Assembly: GCF_000287055.2 (NCBI RefSeq)
Contig: NZ_AJYQ02000089.1
Location: 113,880 to 177,879 of the forward strand
Origin: Vibrio genomosp. F10 str. ZF-129
GTDB lineage: Bacteria; Pseudomonadota; Gammaproteobacteria; Enterobacterales; Vibrionaceae
Length of the DNA: 64,000 nt
Direction: 5' to 3'
Position 1 is the first letter of the stretch. Each line of letters opens with the position of its first letter. The position numbers and the translations under genes are program-made. Shown here piece by piece: positions 25,999-34,975 of the stretch. Under the pieces are notes generated by a model. The model saw nothing but the letters and a program-made list of their open reading frames with translations. It did not search any database and was not told the origin of the DNA.

Positions 25999-27060
25999 AT
26001 GGACGTGGATGCGTTAAGCAACTCACATAAGCTTCGCGCTGTTGTACTCACTTGGCTTAGCTTAGTACTGGCGTTTGGATCTTTGATCTTTGGTGCTTAT
26101 AACTTTTTCATTTATAATGAAATTCTTCTAGCTAGCTGCCACTTGGTTTTTTCTTTTTACTCATTTTACCTCTTTTTCTTAGCAAAGCAGTTTCGTCACT
26201 CATACCGTTCAATTATTGTTTTCACCTCTATGCTAGCGTTCATTATTAGCTTAGCCACGTCCATATTGCCCTTTGAAAACGCGATTTTTGTGTGGGGCAG
26301 CTTTGTTCCCGTTTTCTTTTATCTTCTATTAGGAACCAAGCAAGGTTGCATAAGCACCGTGGTGTTTTTTCTGATTCAAACTGCAATCATTACAACAAAA
26401 TCCAGTTTTGAGTCGGCATCCAGCAACAGCATGCTCGTACTTAATGTTACCGCTTGTTATCTCGCCGTTTGGGTCACCGCTCATATATTTGAATCAAATA
26501 GGAAAAAGGCAGAGACAAAGTTGTCCTTGCTCGCATCAAAGGATTCACTAACGAACACTTATAACCGCCTAGCTTTGACCTACCAGTTTCCTAGCCTGCA
26601 ACGAGCCGCCAATGCCCCACTAAGCTTACTCATACTAGACATTGACTTCTTTAAGCAAGTTAATGATCGTTTTGGTCATTCTACTGGCGATAAAGTTCTC
26701 ATTGAAGTGGCTAAACTGCTTAGGGATACGATTGGGGAGTCTCAGGTGTTTAGAATTGGCGGAGAAGAGTTTTGCTTAACACTCCCCCACACTGACTTGT
26801 TTCAAGCGGAGCGTTATGCTGAAGCAATTAGAGAAAAAGTAGCGTCGCATTCGTTTACTGCTTTGCTTCCTTCCATTAAGGTAACGGTTAGCATCGGTGT
26901 TTGCGAGTGTAACCCAGTTGTCAGGCTAGAAGATGTCCTTAAGAAGGCGGATGTCGAATTATATCGTGCGAAGAAAAATGGCCGTAATCAGGTGATGGTG
27001 TGCTCCGAGCAAAAACACAGTGCGTTATCTTCCGTACCACTCGCGGCCAAGCTTGATTAA
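25999..27060 (+). CDS. Membrane-bound diguanylate cyclase
   Basis: 353 residues. About six hydrophobic helices in residues 10-170, without a periplasmic sensor domain that I recognise, then a GGDEF domain. The active site reads GGEEF (254-258), and RIGGEEFCLTLPHT plus DIDFFKQVNDRFGHSTGDKVL show an intact catalytic core. There is no RxxD inhibitory site in the five residues before GGEEF. It makes cyclic di-GMP, the signal for biofilm versus motility. ATG 25999 is preceded by AGGAACC. Followed at once by the converging DUF2726 gene. Confidence 0.92.
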   Translation: MDVDALSNSHKLRAVVLTWLSLVLAFGSLIFGAYNFFIYNEILLASCHLVFSFYSFYLFFLAKQFRHSYRSIIVFTSMLAFIISLATSILPFENAIFVWGSFVPVFFYLLLGTKQGCISTVVFFLIQTAIITTKSSFESASSNSMLVLNVTACYLAVWVTAHIFESNRKKAETKLSLLASKDSLTNTYNRLALTYQFPSLQRAANAPLSLLILDIDFFKQVNDRFGHSTGDKVLIEVAKLLRDTIGESQVFRIGGEEFCLTLPHTDLFQAERYAEAIREKVASHSFTALLPSIKVTVSIGVCECNPVVRLEDVLKKADVELYRAKKNGRNQVMVCSEQKHSALSSVPLAAKLD

Positions 27061-27063
27061 TCC

Positions 27064-27714
27064 TTAATCCTCAAAAACCACATTATAGTTTTCAGTATAA
27101 GTACACTGCGGCTGGCGGCTACACGTAAAAAAGCGGCGACCTTTAAACTCCCCTTGGTTAGCCACTTTCACGACCATTGGGCTTCCGCATTTTTTGCAAA
27201 AACGGATTTCCTTGTCTGGTTCAATCAAATCTATGTGTGCGGCTAGCAAACGTCTTAATCGACCGACCTGATAGCTGTGTTTAATCGAGGTGCCTATCAA
27301 TGGAATACTCGCAGACTGACAGACATGCATAAGTAGCTTCTGACGGTCCACTTTCCCTTTATCGAGTTCTCGGCCATTATCCAGTTCAATCGCTACTCGA
27401 ACCTCTAGAGAGCGAGGATCACAGATAACAAAATCGAAGTAACTCTTTGCGATACGATTATTAGCGACAAACCAATTCTTTTTATCTGTCGCGACAGGCG
27501 TTAAAACATTAGACAGATTCACTTTAGCTAAAACGATACCATGTTCACCGACGGCTGCGACCAATGCATTGTATACCGCACTTTCTTGCACGCTAAGGAT
27601 TGCCCCTTTACGCTTATAGGCACTGTCTTTTATGCTCTCATTTTTTACTAGTCGCTTTTGTACAAAAACAAAAAACACAACCAAAAGTACGACAACTATG
27701 AAAATATTTTCCAT
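27064..27714 (-). CDS. DUF2726 protein with C-terminal zinc ribbon
   Basis: 216 residues. An N-terminal membrane helix (IFIVVVLLVVFFVFVQKRL), then a DUF2726 domain with the nuclease-like core FDFVICDP and VAIELDNG followed by KVDRQKLLMHVCQSASIPL. A topoisomerase-type zinc ribbon follows: CKKCGSPMV and TCSRQPQCTY (four cysteines). The D-x(n)-E-x-D and downstream Lys pattern recalls PD-(D/E)XK nucleases, but activity is unproven. Converges on the diguanylate cyclase with a 3-bp gap. Confidence 0.82.
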   Translation of the reverse strand: MENIFIVVVLLVVFFVFVQKRLVKNESIKDSAYKRKGAILSVQESAVYNALVAAVGEHGIVLAKVNLSNVLTPVATDKKNWFVANNRIAKSYFDFVICDPRSLEVRVAIELDNGRELDKGKVDRQKLLMHVCQSASIPLIGTSIKHSYQVGRLRRLLAAHIDLIEPDKEIRFCKKCGSPMVVKVANQGEFKGRRFFTCSRQPQCTYTENYNVVFED

Positions 27715-27928
27715 TGCTACTTAAACTCTCAAATACGGTTAACTTATTAATTAATAAACGAAGTTGGCTGAAAGTGCCATTTATGTTGCTAATAATGGGA
27801 GATCAGCAATACTTCTTGTTTTCATGAAAATCACTGAATGTATGTCTTATTTGATCTGTATCATTCCCCACTTAATTGTGATCAATTATCGTATTAATTG
27901 TTACACAAGTGTAAGGGTTAAATTTATT

Positions 27929-28114
27929 ATGGAATTGAAACAAGATCCTCGTTGCTACACGGATGTCTGTGTCGATGGTTACTGGTATCACTACGATCAC
28001 TGCACCACAAGAGCTTACGTATTGAAAGGTGGAAGTTCTCCTGAACTCATCTTGTCGAAAGAACCCAAGACCGAAGCTGAACTGATCTCTTTACTAAAGG
28101 GCATAGGAACATAA
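27929..28114 (+). CDS. Small conserved-looking protein of 61 residues
   Basis: The longer open frame from 27764 has a non-coding-like N-terminal half; ATG 27929 with AAGGG upstream starts a compact protein with two pairs of C/Y/H-rich residues (RCYTDVCVDGYWYHYDHC). Not a family I know. A clear terminator follows 12 bp later, supporting a real short transcription unit. Confidence 0.6.
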   Translation: MELKQDPRCYTDVCVDGYWYHYDHCTTRAYVLKGGSSPELILSKEPKTEAELISLLKGIGT

Positions 28115-28125
28115 CCCCACATAAC

Positions 28126-28158
28126 AAAGCCCTATGCATAAAATGTATAGGGCTCTTT
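28126..28158 (+). terminator. Intrinsic terminator after the 61-residue gene
   Basis: AAAGCCCTAT pairs with ATAGGGCT(C)TTT across an 11-base loop. Confidence 0.8.
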
Positions 28159-28278
28159 CAGGTAATACCAATCACACTTACTTAGACCGATAGGTAGAAC
28201 ACAGATTCATTGTGCTTGGTTTATGTTTTCTACAATTAAACCCTTTTAGAGCGACAACCCTTGTGCACTGTTATACCG

Positions 28279-29253
28279 CTACGAAAATACGTATTTATCC
28301 ATCATAGAGACCATTTTACCAATCTCTGGTTTGGTTATCGTATCATTTGCGCCTAATGCCAGGGCTTTAGAGCGGTTGTCTTCGCTCATTAGAGAGGAAA
28401 ACATGACAATAGGTGTTGCCGAATAAGCCGGTGTTTCTCTCAAACGTTTAACTAAATGCATACCATCCATTCTTGGCATTTCTACATCAGTAACCACCGC
28501 ATTGATAAGCTCATCGACAGAGATATTTTCACTCGCCGCAACTTGCGCTATCTCCATCAATTTTTCGTGGGCTTCTCCGCCATCTTTACACGCAATAATA
28601 TTGTACCCAGACGATCCAAGGGTATCTTGAATAAGACTACGAATAAACGCTGAGTCATCAACGACCATGATAGTCTTAGCGTTACGCTTGGTGACAATTT
28701 TCTGGTTCAAATCGACCGAGCGATCAACCGTCACATCGTATTTTTCCATACTAAGCTCAGGGTTAATGTCCGCGATGATTTTTTCAAAATCCAAAATCAT
28801 GATCAGATTACCGTCTTTTCTGACCACAGCCACCACGCAATCTTGCTCGCCAGCTTCTAAAAACTGACTCGGAGACTCAACATCATTCCATGAAATACGA
28901 TGAATACGGCTGATACTGTCAATAAGGAAGCCATTGGTCATGCGATTAAAGTCAGTCACTATGACAAACTTTTTCTCTAATTCAGCTTTCGTGGGTACAC
29001 CTAACCAACCGGCTAGATCAACCAAGGGCGTCAATATATCGCGGGAAGAAAAAACACCAACCATATGAGGCTGGGCGTTAGGGTAGTCTGTGGTATCGGG
29101 CACTTGAATTACTTCACGTACTTTCGCAACGTTTATCCCGTAGTAGCACGTTTTAGTGCTCCCATCAGGCAACTGCTTTTCCAAATGAAACTCAATAATT
29201 TCAAGTTCATTGGTACCACTCTCAGTTAAAATTGTACTGCTGCTCTGGCTCAT
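28279..29253 (-). CDS. cheV: Chemotaxis coupling protein CheV
   Basis: 324 residues. Residues about 15-165 form a CheW domain (YGINVAKVREVIQVP, GVFSSRDILTPLVDLAGWLG). Residues about 190-320 form a receiver domain with the phospho-acceptor in NAVVTDVEMPRMDG, the switch Ser/Thr region MFSSL and the conserved Lys in TKPEIG. It couples chemoreceptors to CheA and its phosphorylation tunes adaptation. Upstream on the same strand is a broken solute-binding-protein gene, unrelated in function. Confidence 0.94.
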   Translation of the reverse strand: MSQSSSTILTESGTNELEIIEFHLEKQLPDGSTKTCYYGINVAKVREVIQVPDTTDYPNAQPHMVGVFSSRDILTPLVDLAGWLGVPTKAELEKKFVIVTDFNRMTNGFLIDSISRIHRISWNDVESPSQFLEAGEQDCVVAVVRKDGNLIMILDFEKIIADINPELSMEKYDVTVDRSVDLNQKIVTKRNAKTIMVVDDSAFIRSLIQDTLGSSGYNIIACKDGGEAHEKLMEIAQVAASENISVDELINAVVTDVEMPRMDGMHLVKRLRETPAYSATPIVMFSSLMSEDNRSKALALGANDTITKPEIGKMVSMMDKYVFS

Positions 29254-29280
29254 GCTGTCACATCTGTCTTCAAAGTAGAA

Positions 29281-29599
29281 TTATTGGTATTTATTAATAA
29301 TAGCATCGTATTGGTTAATACCACTGTCATTAATACTAGTTTTAACCTTATCAATAGCTTGTTGCAACTCATCAATAAGGTTTGTATCGACATCTTTGTT
29401 GAAAGCATAATAAAGCTCGCCTTCTTTCAATACGCAAATTGCAATACTCAGCGGTAAATGATACCGATTAAATGGAACAGACGATGTCGAAATCATCCAC
29501 TTTGACCCTGCTCATGACATCCAACCTTTCGCCATATTCTCTCATCGTCGGCTCAAAATTAAACGTTCCTAATACTGCTACTCTAACATCGTTTGATCG
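29281..29599 (-). pseudogene. Frameshifted and 5'-truncated family-3 solute-binding protein remnant
   Basis: Two frames together read like one protein. From 29599 one frame gives SNDVRVAVLGTFNFEPTM... to DDFDIVCSI-stop near 29480. A second frame, overlapping there, continues FNRYHLPLSIAICVL, then LYYAFNKDVD and LIDELQQAIDKVK and ends NQYDAIINKYQ. This is the C-terminal third of a bacterial extracellular solute-binding protein family 3, in which the segment before the last helix typically reads LAFSKD. A stop codon (29600-29602) cuts the 5' side. The ATG at 29494 within the second frame is therefore not a true start. Confidence 0.7.
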
Positions 29600-29626
29600 T
29601 TAGAAATCTATGTCGAACAAAGTTGA

Positions 29627-30313
29627 TTATCGCATGAGTTTTTTATAGCAACGTTCTGGCCTTCCCACTGTTCCATAGTTTAGGTCTGCTTCTAATTCTC
29701 CGGAGCTGATCAAGTATTCAAGATAGCGTCTAGCCGTGGTTCGGCTTGCTCCGATACTTTCACCGGCTTCATCCGCCGTTAAACTCGCGGGTTGCAAAAA
29801 CAAATTTCTAATTTTGTCTAACGTAACACTATCGATACCTTTTGGCAGTCGTTGGGCACTGTTTTCCGTCGTGTTCGAAGATTGCAGCATTTTATCGACT
29901 AAGTTTTGATTCAAATCATCGGCGTTACTGAGTTCACTTTTCTGTACATGATATTTTTTAAGTGCGGCTTCGAGACGAGGAAACATAACCGGCTTGAGTA
30001 AGTAATCGACTACGCCTCCACGCATTGCTTGTTGCAACGTATCCACATCTCGAGCGGCCGTGATTAAAATTACGTCACAACCTTGATTACTGCCTCGAAC
30101 ACTGTTCAAAATATCTAAGCCAGTACCATCAGGTAAATACACATCAAGCAGCACGAGATCAGGCTTCAATAACCCTAACTGAAGTTCTGCTTCAGCTTGA
30201 GAGGTCGCAATACCGACCACTTCAAATCCATCCATTTGTGAGAGATATCGATGATGAAGTTCAGCAATCGCTATATCATCTTCAATGATCATAACTCGGG
30301 TTTGCTCATTCAT
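29627..30313 (-). CDS. CitB/DcuR-family response regulator
   Basis: 228 residues. The receiver domain (1-120) has EDD near the start, phospho-acceptor Asp57 in LVLLDVYLPDG, and TAARDVDTLQQAMRGGVVDYLLKPV. The C-terminal part has a helix-turn-helix (SLTADEAGESIGASRTTARRYLEYL) as in DpiA/CitB and DcuR. Its start overlaps the kinase gene by 4 bp (ATGA). The target genes are not evident in the window. Confidence 0.92.
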   Translation of the reverse strand: MNEQTRVMIIEDDIAIAELHHRYLSQMDGFEVVGIATSQAEAELQLGLLKPDLVLLDVYLPDGTGLDILNSVRGSNQGCDVILITAARDVDTLQQAMRGGVVDYLLKPVMFPRLEAALKKYHVQKSELSNADDLNQNLVDKMLQSSNTTENSAQRLPKGIDSVTLDKIRNLFLQPASLTADEAGESIGASRTTARRYLEYLISSGELEADLNYGTVGRPERCYKKLMR

Positions 30314-31929
30314 CTCTTTTCATCCTTCGGCAGATAAACCGTCATTCTTGTTCCAAAATCTGTATTTTCCATCATTTCCAATTGACCGAAATATTTTAGT
30401 GTCAGTTGATTCACTAAATGCAGGCCAACCCCTCTATTTTGACTCGCTTTCGTAGAGACACCTTTTTTTAGTAATTCATTTCTTGTGACATGGCTGGGGA
30501 AGCCTATGCCTTTGTCTATTACTTCCAATATGATTTCACTACCATAATCACTCACAGAGACCTCAATGCTACGTCGGTCATTTTGGTCCTGTAATTCAAA
30601 CTCTCCCAGAGCAGACATAGTGGCATCAAAAGCATTATCGATGAGGTTACCTAATATCGTAACGACGTCACTGGCGTTAACTCGATCAGGAAGCGCTTCC
30701 AGTCTTGATCCCTCTTCCACGACAAGCTCTAGACCAAGCTCTCTTGCTCGCTCTGTTTTTCCCAACAACATACCGGCGATCAATGGATCTCGAATGGTTT
30801 CTCGCAAAAACTCAATCAAACTTTGATAGTGAGCGGTTTCTTGCCCTATCAGTTTTTGGACCGAGTCGAGTTCACCCATTTGTACCATCCCACTGATCGT
30901 ATTCAGTTTATTGCGGTGTTCATGAGTCTGTGAACGCAGCATTTCAGCGTACGCTTTGGTTTGAGACAGTTGTTCACTCAGTTCATTAATTTCGTCGCGT
31001 AATCGAAAACTCGACACGGCTCCCACAACAACGTCATCCACAATAATTGGGCTACGGTTTGCAATTAACCTCTGATTATTAAGGAAAATATCGATATCGT
31101 GATCGCTTTCACCCGTTTCCAGTACAATCGCAAGGTCACTGTCGGGCAACACTAAAGCTAACGGTTTATTCAGCGATCGCTCTTTATTGATACCTAGAAT
31201 GTCACAAGCACTTTTATTGATTGACCTTAGGTTTCCTTTAGCATCTATGCCTAAAATCCCTTCTTTAAGGGTACTCATTGTCACGTCGAGCTCAACGTAC
31301 AAACGTCCAATTTCTTCAGGTTCAAAACCAAGAATAGCTCGTTGGAAGCGGCGAGAGATGTAGCTTGAAATAATAGCATTAGCAATGACAACTAAAAGCG
31401 CCATAAGTAACAAGAAAGCTAAGAATGGCTCGATACGATCTTCTAACCTATCGATAAGATAGCCGACAGAAACGACCCCAATGATATTTCCCTGCTCATC
31501 GAGAACTGCAGATTTACCCCGAACAGAATAGCCTAGCGAGCCTTGTGCAAATGAAATATAAGACTCACCACTTTGTAAAGCTCGATCGTTGTCTCCCCCT
31601 TTCATAGGTAAACCAATGCGCTCGTCTACCGGGTGAACCAATCGAATGCCATTTCTATCGCCAATGACGATGAACGCCGCACCTATCATGGTAGTAAGGT
31701 CACGAAATCGAGATTGATTATCAATGCCTTGTTCAGAGATAACCTCAATGACATAAGGAGACTGAGCCAAAAACGAGGCTACACCCAATGCTTTTAGCCC
31801 CATCTCCTCTTCTTGGGAATGCTTTATATAAACAAACCCCGCGGCAACAAGAATAAGGAGCTCCAGCAACCCCGATAATGTCATGATAATTAGCATTCTT
31901 TTTCGAAAACTAATTCTGCTCCACTGCAT
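30310..31929 (-). CDS. CitA/DcuS-family sensor histidine kinase
   Basis: 539 residues from ATG 31929, chosen over the frame's far-upstream start because GGGAG lies eight bases before it and the membrane helix then comes early (MLIIMTLSGLLELLILVAAGFVYI). A periplasmic PAS-like sensor of about 130 residues follows, then a second helix (LLLMALLVVIANAII), a cytoplasmic PAS domain, and the kinase core. The H-box is THEHRNKLNTISGMVQ, the hallmark of the CitA/DcuS group, with N-box NLIDNAFDA and G-boxes DKGIGFP and GVGLHLV. It probably senses a di- or tricarboxylate. A perfect FNR site upstream implies oxygen-controlled expression. Confidence 0.92.
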   Translation of the reverse strand: MQWSRISFRKRMLIIMTLSGLLELLILVAAGFVYIKHSQEEEMGLKALGVASFLAQSPYVIEVISEQGIDNQSRFRDLTTMIGAAFIVIGDRNGIRLVHPVDERIGLPMKGGDNDRALQSGESYISFAQGSLGYSVRGKSAVLDEQGNIIGVVSVGYLIDRLEDRIEPFLAFLLLMALLVVIANAIISSYISRRFQRAILGFEPEEIGRLYVELDVTMSTLKEGILGIDAKGNLRSINKSACDILGINKERSLNKPLALVLPDSDLAIVLETGESDHDIDIFLNNQRLIANRSPIIVDDVVVGAVSSFRLRDEINELSEQLSQTKAYAEMLRSQTHEHRNKLNTISGMVQMGELDSVQKLIGQETAHYQSLIEFLRETIRDPLIAGMLLGKTERARELGLELVVEEGSRLEALPDRVNASDVVTILGNLIDNAFDATMSALGEFELQDQNDRRSIEVSVSDYGSEIILEVIDKGIGFPSHVTRNELLKKGVSTKASQNRGVGLHLVNQLTLKYFGQLEMMENTDFGTRMTVYLPKDEKR

Positions 31930-32121
31930 GATGGTACTCCCTTCTATTATCGATAAAAATAACACTAACTTAACAATAGTAATGGAATACTCTCTAGATA
32001 TGTGAAGATAGCGGCTAGAAAAACTATTGATTGACCAAAGCGAGAAAGTGAGCCTCTGAGCTAAAGAAACAATACTCAATCATGGGTATCAATATATATA
32101 AAACTAAATGCATTTAAAATT

Positions 32122-32135
32122 TTGATCTAAATCAA
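32122..32135. promoter_or_regulatory. Perfect FNR box
   Basis: TTGATCTAAATCAA matches the FNR consensus TTGAT-N4-ATCAA in every defined position. It lies about 193 bp upstream of the kinase start and 202 bp before the divergent small ORF. Confidence 0.75.
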
Positions 32136-32336
32136 ACCACATTTAGGTTATTTTTTGTACAAACCAATTAGTGCGAGTATAATTGATTGAGGTTTACTCG
32201 ATGCGATTAACCTGAAAAAGTACGATTAACCCAAAAAGAACAATGTGACCATGACATCGAAAGCTTACAATAACTCTTACTCTGCTTTCGATGGCACAAA
32301 CGTTATCCGGCTAGGATAAGTTCAGAGGAAAGAGTG

Positions 32337-32561
32337 ATGAAAAAGGATGTTTTTGGGATTTGTCTTTCAAAATCCATGCTGTCAAATAATTTAAATACCA
32401 CTTTTACCCATGTTAGAGCGTATCAATCGCTAGAACAAAACAGGGATGTAAAAGTAATGCAAGCTTATCCTCAACTATCAGGTGAGGAAGTTCTGAGTAC
32501 GATGAGGGAATCTAAAGAGCTGCTATGGAGAGCGGAGTTTAGCTGTCACGCCATGAAATGA
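32337..32561 (+). CDS. Small unrecognised protein (74 residues)
   Basis: GTG 32334 or ATG 32337 follows AGAGGAAAGAG, a good ribosome site, and a strong terminator lies 57 bp downstream. The product (MKKDVFGICLSK...) has no motif I recognise and no membrane helix; its middle (LSGEEVLSTMRESKELLWRAEF) is probably helical. It is divergent from the two-component pair, so it may share the FNR control. Confidence 0.5.
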   Translation: MKKDVFGICLSKSMLSNNLNTTFTHVRAYQSLEQNRDVKVMQAYPQLSGEEVLSTMRESKELLWRAEFSCHAMK

Positions 32562-32617
32562 TCGACATACCAATTTCTATTATTGATTTCCATTGGTGAC
32601 TGGATCTCTACTTAAGC

Positions 32618-32653
32618 AGGCCTTCCTCTTCTTGGGGAAGGCCTTTGTTTTTC
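32618..32653 (+). terminator. Intrinsic terminator shared by converging genes
   Basis: AGGCCTTCC pairs perfectly with GGAAGGCCT around a 9-base loop, followed by TTGTTTTT. It ends the 74-residue gene and abuts the stop of the TPR gene. Confidence 0.88.
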
Positions 32654-33876
32654 TAATTGGGCTTTTGGTGTATTCGATTGTTAAGATAGTTCACCCACTG
32701 ACTATGCTCTTCTGTTGGCTCTTGTTTCTCGGCTTGAATAGCAAACGTCAATGCTAGATCAAATTCCGATAATTGATATGCCGATTGAGTCATTGCCGAC
32801 AGCATCGATACACTGAGATCAGCGTTTGGAATATTACTCATCTCATCGAGTACTCGTTGAAATTCTCGTTGGCTCAATAACAATTGCGCGGCATTCCAAT
32901 GGTACTTCTTTTGCCAATGGTACTGCTTTTCAATTTCTGCGGCTAATTGCCAATACCGAACGGATTCTTCCCAATGTTTCGCTTGCTGTAAAAACTGTGC
33001 TTGTCTAACAATGTGATCCACATTCGTTAAAGCATCATCCAAAAGCGCAAGGCTTTCAGCCGCTTTAGCCGGCATGTTTTGATTAGCGTAAAGTTGAGCA
33101 AGTAGCGTTAACTGTTGTGAATTGGTTTCAATACCCTGTAGCTTAGACAGCGTTAGAATCGTTAACGCATTATCGACCCGCTCTTTTCGCAGTTCGACAC
33201 TTACCCACTGCTGCCACCAGCGACTATTGTTAGGGTCTAATTCTACTAACCTTTCTAAGGTTTCTGAAGCGTTATCCCAACGCTCACGTTGCAATTGAGC
33301 ACCTAAGCGAAGAGACAGAGCTGCAACATCGAGAATTCCACCGCTTCGCTGATACCTTTCAACAGAAGACAGCACGTCTTCCCACTGCTCTAACTGGTAA
33401 TAAGATTGGCTTATACGAAGCCAAATCAGCGCTCGTTCTGGTTGGTTCGTCTGCTCTGTCTCCACGAGAGTATGGTAGTAATGGATTGCTTTCTTGTATT
33501 GCCCCTCAGACAAATACAAGTCAGCCAACATTCGAACGCCACTTGCGTGTTGCGCTTTACTGAGCACGCCACTGTCTACAGAAAATTTCAGTGCATTAAT
33601 CGCATTATCTGGCTGGTCATTCTGCCAATAAAAAGCCCCCAACATACGCGCAACGAACGCTTGGTCGTACTCTTGTGACGTTGAGATAGATTCCAAACGT
33701 GAAATGGCTTCATCAAGCTTCCCATTTAGGGAATCGGCATGCGCCTGCTGCACGCGCTGCGCTGTGTACTGACTTAATTGATTGGCAAAAGCTGGCTGGA
33801 TGGTTGCGAGCCCAACCAGCATAACAAAGCGCACCAGTACTTGGGTTATTCGTCTGGTTATCTTAATCTTACGCAT
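32653..33876 (-). CDS. TPR-repeat protein of the TonB2/3 operon
   Basis: 407 residues with a signal peptide (VLVRFVMLVGLATIQPAFA) and a run of helical tetratricopeptide-like repeats (GKLDEAISRLESIS, NDQPDNAINALKFS, GQYKKAIHYYHTL, and more), so it is probably periplasmic. It is the last gene of the operon and its ATG overlaps the tonB stop by one base. The equivalent gene follows tonB2 in V. cholerae. The precise role is unknown; perhaps it scaffolds the TonB complex. Confidence 0.85.
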   Translation of the reverse strand: MRKIKITRRITQVLVRFVMLVGLATIQPAFANQLSQYTAQRVQQAHADSLNGKLDEAISRLESISTSQEYDQAFVARMLGAFYWQNDQPDNAINALKFSVDSGVLSKAQHASGVRMLADLYLSEGQYKKAIHYYHTLVETEQTNQPERALIWLRISQSYYQLEQWEDVLSSVERYQRSGGILDVAALSLRLGAQLQRERWDNASETLERLVELDPNNSRWWQQWVSVELRKERVDNALTILTLSKLQGIETNSQQLTLLAQLYANQNMPAKAAESLALLDDALTNVDHIVRQAQFLQQAKHWEESVRYWQLAAEIEKQYHWQKKYHWNAAQLLLSQREFQRVLDEMSNIPNADLSVSMLSAMTQSAYQLSEFDLALTFAIQAEKQEPTEEHSQWVNYLNNRIHQKPN

Positions 33877-34520
33877 TATTGAGAAAGCCTAAATTCCAAT
33901 TTGACGGATTGTCCATGCTGAACAACACTCGCCTGGTTCACTATTTTCGGTTGATACTTCCAACGCTTGAGCGCCTGAACCGCTTCTCGTTCAAATTGCC
34001 TTGGAGGCTTACCCTCAACCACGACAATATCAAAGGGTTTCCCTAATTCATCTATCGAAAAGTTCATGATGACGTGCCCTTCCACGCCTCTTCGCAATGC
34101 TCTTGATGGATAGTTTGGTTCAACCCGGTGCAGCGGCATAGCCTTTTGATCCATCGTTGACTCCCCCGCCGTGGGAGCAGGAAGTGATATTTCAATGCCT
34201 TTAACCGATGATGCCAAATCGATCGAGGGCATCTCAATCGAGAGGCTGGTTGCTTCTAGTGAAGATACCGCGGCCGCCTGCGTAACGGGTTTGGATAAAG
34301 CCGTTGCAGGGGGTGGCTCTATAGGCTCCGGTGGTTTCGGTACAGTTCTCTTTCTTCGCTCTGTGATTGATTCACTCTCCACCATGATCATATCAAAACG
34401 TAATGGGGAAACTTGATGAGTATCTGGTGCATGTTTTGGGGCAACAATCCACGCCATAAAACTGAATAGCCCAACAGTCGCGACCAACGCAATCGGGGTC
34501 GCCATGATAAGACGTAACAT
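33876..34520 (-). CDS. Energy transducer TonB (TonB2/TonB3 type)
   Basis: 214 residues. One N-terminal membrane helix (ALVATVGLFSFMAWIVA), a short proline-rich linker (PKPPEPIEPPPA) and the C-terminal TonB domain (LHRVEPNYPSRALRRGVEGHVIMNFSID ... EREAVQALKRWKYQP). The short form is typical of Vibrio TonB2 and TonB3, which need TtpC. It carries proton-motive energy from ExbB/ExbD/TtpC to outer-membrane receptors for siderophores or heme. Which of the two systems this is cannot be fixed from the window. Confidence 0.93.
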   Translation of the reverse strand: MLRLIMATPIALVATVGLFSFMAWIVAPKHAPDTHQVSPLRFDMIMVESESITERRKRTVPKPPEPIEPPPATALSKPVTQAAAVSSLEATSLSIEMPSIDLASSVKGIEISLPAPTAGESTMDQKAMPLHRVEPNYPSRALRRGVEGHVIMNFSIDELGKPFDIVVVEGKPPRQFEREAVQALKRWKYQPKIVNQASVVQHGQSVKLEFRLSQ

Positions 34521-34560
34521 TAACGTTTCTCCATCAACATCTATCCATTAACGTAATCCA

Positions 34561-34965
34561 TTAATGTTTCTCAGCTGCCAGTGCGATGCTTTGAATTCCA
34601 GCACCTTTAGCCGCATCCATCACTTTAACAACGGTGCCGTTGTAGGCTCTCTCGTCAGCTTGGATAACCAATGACGCGTCGTGCTTATCAATCAGAAGAT
34701 GCTCTAAAGTCGCCTGTACACGCTCGATATCGACAAGGCGTTTGTCGATGAAAATATCATTGGCTGATGTAATCGCAATGAACACACCCGCGTTATTCTG
34801 GCTCACCGCACTAGACGCTTGAGGACGATTCACCTCAACACCAGATTCTCGAACAAATGAACTGGTTACGATAAAGAAAATTAACATGATGAAAACAATA
34901 TCTAGCATCGATGTCATATCGATATGGGCATCCTCTTGTTTTGCATGGCGTCTGCCTAATCTCAT
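34561..34965 (-). CDS. exbD: ExbD-type biopolymer transport protein
   Basis: 134 residues. One membrane helix with the essential Asp (DMTSMLDIVFIMLIFFIVTSSF) and a periplasmic domain (QADERAYNGTVVKVMDAAKGAG). It forms the proton channel stator with the ExbB protein encoded 10 bp upstream. Confidence 0.95.
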   Translation of the reverse strand: MRLGRRHAKQEDAHIDMTSMLDIVFIMLIFFIVTSSFVRESGVEVNRPQASSAVSQNNAGVFIAITSANDIFIDKRLVDIERVQATLEHLLIDKHDASLVIQADERAYNGTVVKVMDAAKGAGIQSIALAAEKH

Positions 34966-34975
34966 TGATAGATCC

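Noticed and set aside
27764..27928. N-terminal extension of the 61-residue gene
   Set aside because: The part before ATG 27929 reads like random AT-rich translation and includes the promoter region; no ribosome site in front of it.
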